Shown in pieces: positions 8,998 through 15,562 of a DNA stretch of 64,000 nucleotides; within the stretch, counting starts at the first letter, position 1; every line of letters starts with the position of its first letter. Under the pieces are notes generated by a model. It ran no database searches. It had not been told where the DNA came from and worked only from the letters and a program-made list of their open reading frames with translations. Made by a program: the position numbers and the translations under genes. Origin of the DNA: Verrucomicrobiota bacterium (GTDB taxonomy: Bacteria; Verrucomicrobiota; Verrucomicrobiia; Chthoniobacterales; SZAS-18); contig JAFEGM010000007.1 of the NCBI GenBank assembly GCA_018240025.1, positions 62,001 to 126,000 on the forward strand, given 5' to 3'.

Positions 8998-9723
8998 ATG
9001 GAGCAGCCCCCAGTCACCGCCTCGACACCCGCTTGCCGGGAGGCGCTGCTCGTTTTCGTCAATGCGCTCGCGCTGGACCTGCACCAGCGTCGCCTGCCGG
9101 GCTCGGCCGCGCCGTTGCTGGAGGTGGAAACCCTGGTCCGCGCGGCGGCTGCGCCCGGCCGCGACGTGCATTGGTTCGAACACGGCCCGATCGCGCGTCG
9201 CGGCTCGCAGCGGCAGGTCGGGACCGATTTCGGCCAGCGGCTCCAACACGCGGTCGAGAGCCTGCGGGCCGCCGGCTACGCGCGCATCGTCATCATCGGA
9301 CGCGACTGCCCCACGCTGCAGGCCGCGGATCTCGAGGAGGCCTTTACCCGCCTTCGGAGCGGCGACGCGGCGGTGCTCGGCCCCGCGAGTGACGGCGGCT
9401 GCTATCTGATCGGTCTGCAAGCCGCCCACACCGACGCCTTACGCGACATCCCCTGGTGCCGCGGGCGCGATGCGGCGCGGCTCCGAACCCGCTTCGCCGA
9501 CCTTCCCAGCTCCGAGCTGCCCGAGCAGGCCGACCTCGATTCGATCCTCGATTTGCGCCGTCTCGCGACTTCCCTCGCCGTGGCCGCCGAACTCGCCCGC
9601 CGCGTGCTGGCGCTGGTCGCGGCCGGCGTTCGCCGCCTGCACGAACAGGCCGTCTTCGCCCTGGCGGAACCTTTCGCCGCCGCACGCGAGCGGCTGCAGC
9701 GGCCTCCTCCTCTCGCCGCCTGA
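8998..9723 (+). CDS. TIGR04282-type arsenosugar-associated glycosyltransferase-like protein
   Basis: A 241-residue protein resembling the DUF2064/TIGR04282 nucleotide-diphospho-sugar transferase fold. Visible elements are GTDFGQRL, the VIIGRDCPTL segment (the usual GsDcP site) and LGPASDGGCYLIGL, the metal/substrate loop. The N-terminal PVPGxVKTR motif common in this family is absent; the segment before VHWFEH is diverged and no upstream in-frame start restores it. It is the first gene of a plus-strand run with the radical SAM gene 106 nt downstream. NCBI family names link TIGR04282 proteins to arsenosugar biosynthesis beside ArsS. Transfer of a sugar to an arsenical or similar acceptor is inferred, not shown. 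Confidence 0.72.
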   Translation: MEQPPVTASTPACREALLVFVNALALDLHQRRLPGSAAPLLEVETLVRAAAAPGRDVHWFEHGPIARRGSQRQVGTDFGQRLQHAVESLRAAGYARIVIIGRDCPTLQAADLEEAFTRLRSGDAAVLGPASDGGCYLIGLQAAHTDALRDIPWCRGRDAARLRTRFADLPSSELPEQADLDSILDLRRLATSLAVAAELARRVLALVAAGVRRLHEQAVFALAEPFAAARERLQRPPPLAA

Positions 9724-9829
9724 CCTCGCCCGCGGCCGCGCCGCGGAGCGACCGACGCGCCACGAAGGCCGGCGCGCCGACCCCTCTCGATCGCACGCTC
9801 TCTCGCTGGGCGTGCTCACCCGCATTCCC

Positions 9830-10831
9830 ATGAACCGTTTCGATTCCGCACTCCACGACCGTCAGATCGCCCTGCGCCGGGCCGCCCCTGCCATCCTGCA
9901 GATCAATGTGGGCAAGCTCTGCAATCTCACCTGCACGCACTGCCACGTGAACGCCGGCCCCAAGCGCAAGGAGATCATGACGCGCGAAACCGTCGACCGC
10001 ATCCTCGACTGGCTCCGCACCCGCGGCGTGCCGGCTGGGGTGCACACGCTCGACCTCACCGGCGGCGCGCCGGAGATGATCCCGGACTTCCGGCATTTCA
10101 TCGCCAGCGGCCGCGCGCTCCTGCCGCAGGGCCGCATCATCGACCGCTGCAACCTCACCATCCTGCTCGAGCCCGGCTACGAAGGCATGGCGGAATTTCT
10201 GCGCGAACAGCGCGTGGAGATCGTCGCCTCGATGCCGTGCTACTCGCCCAAGAACGTCAACGAGCAGCGCGGCGACGGCGTATTCGACGCCTCCATCGCG
10301 GCGCTGCAGCTGCTGAATCGGCTCGGCTACGGCACGCCCGGCGGACTGCCGCTGCATCTCGTCTACAATCCGGTCGGCGCGTTCCTGCCGGGCGATCAGG
10401 CGGAGCTGGAGGCCGACTACAAGCGCGAGCTGCGGGCGCACTTCGGGATCGAGTTCCACTCGCTCTTCACCATCACCAACATGCCGGTCGCGCGCTTCGC
10501 CTCCTGGCTCCGCCATCAGGGCGAGTACGAGCGCTACCTGCAGACGCTGATCGAGGCCTTCAATCCCTCGTCCGTCGATGCCCTCATGTGCCGCGACACC
10601 ATCAATGTCGGCTGGCGCGGCGAGGTCTACGACTGCGATTTCAACCAGCAGCTGAAAATGCAGCTGCGCGGGCGCGACCGCGAACCTCTCTCGCTCTGGG
10701 ACCTCGATCCCGAGCGTTTGGAAGGCAACGCGATCCTGACCGGCGACCACTGCTTCGGCTGCACGGCCGGCGCAGGCAGTTCCTGCGGCGGAGCGTTGGT
10801 CGACGAAGACCCGCAGACCCTGGCCGCCTGA
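9830..10831 (+). CDS. arsS: ArsS-type radical SAM protein (arsenosugar biosynthesis family)
   Basis: A 333-residue radical SAM enzyme. The [4Fe-4S] motif CNLTCTHC gives Cys31, Cys35 and Cys38; LDLTGGAPEM is the GGxP/SAM-binding strand. The C-terminal half matches the DUF3641 layout: MPCYSPKNV, YNPVGAFLPG, FTITNMPVARF, YDCDFNQQL, and a terminal Cys-rich end with Cys308, Cys311 and Cys319 (GSSCGG). In some relatives the last site is selenocysteine; here it is TGC, so cysteine. ArsS is thought to produce a 5'-deoxyadenosyl-arsenical precursor of arsenosugars from S-adenosylmethionine. The start at 9830 places the Cys motif at the usual distance. An ABC importer begins 20 nt downstream, which suggests a shared transcript. 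Confidence 0.88.
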   Translation: MNRFDSALHDRQIALRRAAPAILQINVGKLCNLTCTHCHVNAGPKRKEIMTRETVDRILDWLRTRGVPAGVHTLDLTGGAPEMIPDFRHFIASGRALLPQGRIIDRCNLTILLEPGYEGMAEFLREQRVEIVASMPCYSPKNVNEQRGDGVFDASIAALQLLNRLGYGTPGGLPLHLVYNPVGAFLPGDQAELEADYKRELRAHFGIEFHSLFTITNMPVARFASWLRHQGEYERYLQTLIEAFNPSSVDALMCRDTINVGWRGEVYDCDFNQQLKMQLRGRDREPLSLWDLDPERLEGNAILTGDHCFGCTAGAGSSCGGALVDEDPQTLAA

Positions 10832-10851
10832 GTTCCACATTTCATTCATCC

Positions 10852-11871
10852 ATGTTTTTTCGATTCTCTCGTTCCGTTCTCGCTTTCGCCCTCGCGCTGC
10901 CGCTGGCCGCGCTGACCGCCTCCGCGCAGGACAAGGTCGTCATCCAGTACGACTGCATTCCCAACTACGCCAACTGGGGCGGCGTGACCGCGCTCTACAA
11001 AAAGGAAACCGGCGTGACCGTGCCGCCCGACATGAAGGGCAGCTCCGCCACGATGGCGGCGCTCGAGCAGGAGAAGGCCAAGCCGCAGGCCGATTGCGCG
11101 TACTACAACGCCGCCATCGGCTTCCAGGCCGCCAGCAAGGGCCTGCACGCGCCTTACAAACCGAAGGGCTGGGAGCAGATTCCCGACGGGCTGAAGGACC
11201 CCGAGGGAAAATGGTGGACGGTGCATTCCGCCCACGTCGCCATCATCGTCAATACGGCCGCGCTCAAGGGAAAGCCCGTGCCGCGCTCGTGGGCCGATCT
11301 GCTCAAGCCTGAATACAAGGGCTTGATCGCCTACGACGACCCGACCATCCACGGGACCACGTTCACGTTCGTGTATTGCATCAACTACGTGCTCGGCGGC
11401 GGCCCGGATTTGAAGAAGGGCTTCGACTACCTCAAGGCGCTCGACGCCAACGTGGTGAATTATCCGCGCGAGAACTCCTACAACGACGTCGTGCGCGGCG
11501 AGATCCCGATTTGGATCAACGCTGACGGCAACGGGCTGAAGATGAAGTGGACCGACAAGGCGCCCGTCGAGGTCGTCATTCCGACCGAAGGAACGATCGC
11601 CGCGCCGCTCGTCATGGCGCTCGTCAAAGGCGCGCCGCATGAGGCGGAAGCGAAGAAGTACCTCGACTGGTGCCTCGGCCCGAGCGCGCAGAAGACCATG
11701 GCCGAATCGTTCTTCCGGCCGGTCATGAACGTCGATCTCGGCGACCTGGCGAACAAGTTCCCGCCCGCCGCCGCCTACGCCAAGGCCGTCAACATGCCGG
11801 TGGCCGAGATGGCCGCGAACGGCGACGCGGTGAAGGCGCGCTGGGTGAAGGAGATCAAAGGCGACCGGTGA
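10852..11871 (+). CDS. ABC transporter periplasmic substrate-binding protein
   Basis: A 339-residue exported protein with a signal peptide over about residues 1-25 (ending ALTASAQ). The mature sequence begins DKVVIQYDCIPNYANWGG and follows the type-II periplasmic-binding fold seen in iron(III), polyamine and phosphonate binders: an early SSATMAALEQEK segment, VHSAHVAIIVNT, YKGLIAYDDPT and a C-terminal FFRPVMNV region. It lies 20 nt after arsS and its last codons overlap the first permease (GTGA at 11868). The ligand is not identifiable from motifs; context raises the possibility of an organoarsenical, phosphonate-like or metal-complex substrate, but that is inference. Confidence 0.85.
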   Translation: MFFRFSRSVLAFALALPLAALTASAQDKVVIQYDCIPNYANWGGVTALYKKETGVTVPPDMKGSSATMAALEQEKAKPQADCAYYNAAIGFQAASKGLHAPYKPKGWEQIPDGLKDPEGKWWTVHSAHVAIIVNTAALKGKPVPRSWADLLKPEYKGLIAYDDPTIHGTTFTFVYCINYVLGGGPDLKKGFDYLKALDANVVNYPRENSYNDVVRGEIPIWINADGNGLKMKWTDKAPVEVVIPTEGTIAAPLVMALVKGAPHEAEAKKYLDWCLGPSAQKTMAESFFRPVMNVDLGDLANKFPPAAAYAKAVNMPVAEMAANGDAVKARWVKEIKGDR

Positions 11872-12818
11872 ATTCGGAGCTCGTCCAGACCGCGGCGCCG
11901 GCCTCCGCCCGCGAGGCTGCGCCGGCGTTGTCGGCGCGCGAATGCGAGCGATCCTCGCGTGCCGCGCTGACGCTCCGCGTGCTCGCCCCGGCGCTCGGCG
12001 CGGCCGCGCTGACGGCGCTGTTCTTCGCGCTGCTGGTCTGGCCGCTCCTCTGCCTGCTGCTCGGCAGTCTGCGCGAAGGCAACACCGGCGACGGCGCCTT
12101 CACCTGGGAGAACTACCGCACCTTTTTCGGCAGCCGCCGCATGCTCGGCGCGCTCTGGAGTTCGGTCTGGATCAGCCTGCTTGTCGCCTTCCTCTCGGTC
12201 GCGCTCTGCCTCGGCCCCGCCTGGCTCCTCGTGCGGTATCGGTTTCCGGGCAAACGCGTGGTCCGGGCTCTCTTCACGTTGCCAATGAGCTTTTCCGGCA
12301 TCCTCATCGGGTTCCTCAGCGTGATCATGCTCGGCCGCATCGGCGCGGTCCCGCAGTTTGCCGAGTGGCTCACCGGGACGCCCTGGCTCTCGGGCTTCGC
12401 CTACCAGCTCGGCGGCGTGCTGCTGGCCTACTTCTACTTCGAGATTCCCCGGGCCACGCTCGCGCTGGAGGCGGCGCTGCGGAAGCTCGATGGCCGCCTC
12501 GAATCCGCCGCCCGCTCGCTCGGGGCGAGTTCGGGACAGATCTTCCGCTGGGTCGTCTTCCCGCAGATCCTGCCCGCGCTGCTCTCGACCTTCGCGCTGA
12601 CCTTCTGCGTTTCGCTCGGCTCCTTCGGCGTGGTGCTCATCGTCTCGAAACGCTTCACGCTCCTGCCGCTGGAGATCTTCCAGCAGATCATCGCCTCGAA
12701 TCGCTTCCCCCTGGCCGCAGCCATGTCGGTCGTGCTGCTTGCGCTCGCCCTCCTCGTCACCCTCGGCAGCCGCTGGCTGGTCGAGCGTTTTCAGCCGCCG
12801 GTGCCTTCCGCCCGATGA
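11868..12818 (+). CDS. ABC importer permease 1
   Basis: A 316-residue inner-membrane protein. The GTG start at 11868 overlaps the stop of the binding-protein gene (GTGA), and its own stop overlaps the next start (ATGA at 12815). After a cytoplasmic N-terminus of about 45 residues come six hydrophobic segments, starting near LTALFFALLVWPLLCLLL. The EAA loop, which docks the ATPase, reads ESAARSLGASSGQIF. The arrangement matches PotB-like and Fbp/Thi-type single permeases. Together with permease 2 it should form the translocation pore for the ligand delivered by the binding protein at 10852-11871. The overlaps imply coupled translation of the three genes. Confidence 0.9.
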   Translation: MNSELVQTAAPASAREAAPALSARECERSSRAALTLRVLAPALGAAALTALFFALLVWPLLCLLLGSLREGNTGDGAFTWENYRTFFGSRRMLGALWSSVWISLLVAFLSVALCLGPAWLLVRYRFPGKRVVRALFTLPMSFSGILIGFLSVIMLGRIGAVPQFAEWLTGTPWLSGFAYQLGGVLLAYFYFEIPRATLALEAALRKLDGRLESAARSLGASSGQIFRWVVFPQILPALLSTFALTFCVSLGSFGVVLIVSKRFTLLPLEIFQQIIASNRFPLAAAMSVVLLALALLVTLGSRWLVERFQPPVPSAR

Positions 12819-13639
12819 ACGCCGCCCGACGCCCCTGGCTGCTGCTCGCGCTGACCGGCCTGCTGCTGGTGCTCATCGTCACGCCCGTGCTGGTCGTCAC
12901 CGCCGGCTCGGTGCTGAACACGAGTTTCCTCGGCCTGGCCAGCGAGCAGTGGGTGGGCGACGGTCGCGACGCCGAGGCACTCTTCACGACCAAGTGGTTC
13001 GGCTATGTGCTCTCGACCTATCAGCCGCAGCTGCTGATGTCCGTCCGCCTGGCGGTGGCGTCGGTGCTCGGCTGCATCGTGCTCGGCGTGCCCGCCGCCT
13101 ATCTCCTCGTGCGTGGTCAGTTCCCCGGCCGGCGCTTCCTCGAGGAACTCGTCATGCTGCCGCTCGCGCTGCCCGGCATCGTCGTCTCGATCGCGCTCAT
13201 TCAGGCCTATCTGCCCATCCGCGGTTCCTGGTGGTTCGTGCTCCTCGGTCACCTCCTCTACACCCTCCCGTTCATGGTCCGCTCCGTGGCCAGCGCGATG
13301 CGTTCGTTCGACGTCGCCGCCCTCGAGCGCGCCGCTGAGAGCCTCGGGGCCAGTCGCTGGCAGCGCTTCTGGTTCGTCGTCGTACCCAACCTCCGCCACA
13401 GCGTCACTCTCGGCTCGCTCCTCGTCTTCGCCGTGTCCTTCGGTGAATTCAACGTCAGCTATCTCCTCTGCACCCCGCTCACCGCCACGTTCCCCAACGC
13501 CCTCTACGCCACCTACACCTTCAACAGCTTTCAGGTCTCCTCCGCCGCCACCGTCATCTTCCTCGCCGTCATCCTGCCCGTGCTCGCGCTCATCCAGTGG
13601 CTCGGCGGCGACGAACTGAAGGTCGAGCAGGGAGCGTAG
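12815..13639 (+). CDS. ABC importer permease 2
   Basis: A 274-residue membrane protein with about six transmembrane segments, beginning MNAARRPWLLLALTGLLLVL. Its EAA loop is ERAAESLGASRWQRFW, nearly the same as in permease 1 but adapted as PotC-type partner. The ATG overlaps the permease 1 stop. The TAG stop at 13637-13639 lies inside a REP element whose GTAG tetranucleotide occupies 13636-13639, so the repeat inserted at, or now supplies, the end of the gene. The final residues (ELKVEQGA) are ordinary, so the protein does not look truncated. The ATPase gene follows after a 200-nt gap filled by the REP doublet. Confidence 0.9.
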   Translation: MNAARRPWLLLALTGLLLVLIVTPVLVVTAGSVLNTSFLGLASEQWVGDGRDAEALFTTKWFGYVLSTYQPQLLMSVRLAVASVLGCIVLGVPAAYLLVRGQFPGRRFLEELVMLPLALPGIVVSIALIQAYLPIRGSWWFVLLGHLLYTLPFMVRSVASAMRSFDVAALERAAESLGASRWQRFWFVVVPNLRHSVTLGSLLVFAVSFGEFNVSYLLCTPLTATFPNALYATYTFNSFQVSSAATVIFLAVILPVLALIQWLGGDELKVEQGA

Positions 13640-13835
13640 TCCGCATTCTCCAAGTGCGGCAGGCCCTTCAGGCCGCAGACGAACGAACCACTCTCCATCT
13701 CTCCACCAGCAGAACGGTTTCCCCTTTCGATCCCGCGGCGAGTCGACAGCCACTTCGCTCACCGCCTTTCGACGACCAGTTCCGAAGCTCATCTTGTCCT
13801 TTGCCAGCCGGCCGCACTCGGAGAGTGCGGACTAC
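13636..13835. repeat. REPIN: two REP hairpins in inverted orientation
   Basis: Two copies of one 25-bp sequence face each other at 13636-13660 and 13811-13835, 150 bp apart. Read outward-in, each begins with GTAG followed by TCCGCA and a hairpin with 7-bp arms (CCGCACT/AGTGCGG in the second copy; in the first a T-G wobble keeps the stem). A 5' GTAG tetranucleotide followed by a hairpin is the definition of REP sequences mobilised by RAYT transposases, and an inverted pair is a REPIN. No RAYT gene is present in the window. The doublet sits between the second permease and the ATPase of one operon. Confidence 0.75.
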
Positions 13836-13839
13836 TTCC

Positions 13840-14919
13840 ATGCCCTCCTCCTCAATATCCACCGCGCCGGCCTCGCTCGAACTACGCGGGCTGACCAAAG
13901 CCTACGTGCGCGGCGGGACGCCGGCGTTGAACGGGGTCTCGCATTCCTTCGCGCCCGGGAAGGTCACCGTCGTGCTGGGGCCGTCGGGTTCGGGCAAGAG
14001 CACCGTGCTGGGTGCGATCTCGGGCCTCGTGCCGCCGGACACGGGCGGGGTCTGGCTGGACGGACGCGACATCACGGAGCTCGCGCCGGAGAAGCGCGGG
14101 TTCGGCATGGTCTTTCAGAATTACGCGCTCTTTCCGCACCTCAGCGTGGTGGAGAATGTGGAGTTCGGTCTGCGCGTCCGCGGCCTCGGGCGCGAGGAGC
14201 GCCGCACCCAGGCGTTGGAAATGCTCCACCTCACCCGCATTCCGCATCTGGCCGGACGTCGGGTGCACGAGATCTCCGGTGGCGAGCAGCAGCGCGTGGC
14301 CGTGGCGCGGGCGCTGGCCGTGCGGCCTACTGTGCTGCTCATGGACGAGCCGCTCTCGGCGCTCGATGCCCGCCTGCGCGACGATCTCCGCGCCGAGCTT
14401 GCCCGGCTGCTGCGCGAGCTGGCGCTGACGACCGTGTACGTCACGCACGATCAGGCCGAAGCCATGAGCCTCGGCCACGAGTTGCTCGTCATGCAGCGCG
14501 GCCGCATCGAGCAGGCCGGCCGGGCCGAGGACCTGTATCTGCGCCCTGCCTCGCCCTTCGTGGCCGGATTCATCGGCGCGGCCAACGTCTTCGCCGGAGT
14601 CGAGCGGCTGTCCGACGGCACGGTTCGCCTGCCGTTCGCGAATCTGCCCGCCGAGAGCGATGTCCCGCCCGGCCCGTGCTGGGCCATGCTGCGGCCCGAG
14701 TCGTTCGAGCTCGTGCGCGACAGCGGCCGGGCCGATTTCACCGCCGTGCCCGAAGCCATCTTCTTCCTCGGCGCCCAAGTCCGCGCTCAGCTGCGCATCG
14801 GCGAGCAGCCCCTGACCGCCGAGTTCCCCGCCGGCACGCCGCTCGAGCCCGGTCGTCCGCTGGCCCTGCGCGTGCGGCCCGGCGGGCTCTACGTCCGGGC
14901 GGCCGAGAATGGCGCGTGA
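13840..14919 (+). CDS. ABC importer ATPase (PotA/FbpC type)
   Basis: A 359-residue ATPase. Walker A GPSGSGKST begins at residue 47, the Q-loop is VFQNYALFPH (Gln93), the signature is ISGGEQQ at 145-151, Walker B is VLLMDEP and the H-loop is VYVTHDQAEAM. The last 110 residues form a TOBE-like OB-fold regulatory domain, typical of polyamine, iron(III) and phosphonate importers. The ATG at 13840 was chosen because the nucleotide-binding domain starts about 12 residues later; longer in-frame starts would run through the REP repeat. It should power the two permeases upstream. The REP doublet in front may lower its expression relative to them or act as a processing site. Confidence 0.93.
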   Translation: MPSSSISTAPASLELRGLTKAYVRGGTPALNGVSHSFAPGKVTVVLGPSGSGKSTVLGAISGLVPPDTGGVWLDGRDITELAPEKRGFGMVFQNYALFPHLSVVENVEFGLRVRGLGREERRTQALEMLHLTRIPHLAGRRVHEISGGEQQRVAVARALAVRPTVLLMDEPLSALDARLRDDLRAELARLLRELALTTVYVTHDQAEAMSLGHELLVMQRGRIEQAGRAEDLYLRPASPFVAGFIGAANVFAGVERLSDGTVRLPFANLPAESDVPPGPCWAMLRPESFELVRDSGRADFTAVPEAIFFLGAQVRAQLRIGEQPLTAEFPAGTPLEPGRPLALRVRPGGLYVRAAENGA

Positions 14920-15186
14920 GAAAACGGCTCTTCACCACGAAACCCGCAGAAGGCACAAAGGGTTGGGACCACGCGGGTGAGCGGTGCGTGAAAGTCGCGG
15001 CGGGTGACGACGTGCGATCCTTTGCCGCAGAGACGCAGAAAAACGCAGAGAAGCAAAACGACGGGTCCGCGATGGAAGCCGAATCATCGCGGCAGTCGAG
15101 AACCCTCACACTAGTTTCCCGTTTTCTGTTTTCTTTGTTTTTTGCGTCTCTGCGGCAAAAAGAAGAACCCGCCCCCTCACCACCTC
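14920..15186. repeat. Intergenic region with 17-bp perfect inverted repeat
   Basis: This gap after the importer ATPase is AT-richer than its surroundings. It contains a perfect inverted repeat with arms at 15021-15037 (TTTGCCGCAGAGACGCA) and 15143-15159, about 105 bp apart, plus shorter direct echoes such as CGCAGAAAAACGCAGAG next to the left arm. The T-rich stretch 15121-15142 precedes the right arm. It looks like a dispersed noncoding repeat able to form a long hairpin at the end of the operon, and may end transcription. No ORF of note lies in it. Confidence 0.6.
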
Positions 15187-15393
15187 TCACCGCCCTTCCC
15201 GCCGCTCGATCTCCTCAACGAAGATCTCGTCCGCCCGGCCCGGCGCGGGATCCAGCGCGATGCGCTCCATGCGTTCGCGCTCTGCGCCGCTGAGGTAGGC
15301 CTCGCGCAGCAGTCGCTCGGCGCGCTGGGACCACGGGTCGGACTCGGCCAGGCGCCCGGCGCTTTCGCTGCTCAGTTCGAAGAAGTCGTGCAT
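15187..15393 (-). CDS. Small hypothetical protein
   Basis: A 68-residue open frame starting MHDFFELSSESAGRLAESD and rich in Glu, Arg and Leu, with no signal peptide or membrane segment. A GAGG element lies about 9 nt upstream of the ATG at 15391-15393. It has one possible helical, charged fold (RAERLLREAYLSGAERERM) and no motif I can name. It lies between the importer operon and ppc on the opposite strand. The codon pattern is compatible with the rest of the window, but so short a GC-rich frame could be chance. Support is the ribosome-binding site and the absence of any competing frame. Confidence 0.45.
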   Translation of the reverse strand: MHDFFELSSESAGRLAESDPWSQRAERLLREAYLSGAERERMERIALDPAPGRADEIFVEEIERREGR

Positions 15394-15562
15394 CGTCGTC
15401 GGGCCTCGGGGTTGCAGGGCGAATGTGTTCGCTTGAACCGTCGCGGACAAGCCGAATCTCCGCCAGCGTGGCGCAGGCCGATCGATCGCGCCATCCGCGG
15501 TCGCGCAGATTCGTGCGATTCCTCGTTCCCTTCGTCCGCGCCGCGGTTAAACGCTCTGGACC

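Noticed and set aside
9830-10831. Possible selenocysteine in the ArsS-type protein
   Set aside because: Some relatives use UGA at the last Cys site, but the codon here is TGC, the frame has no internal TGA, and the final residues continue normally.
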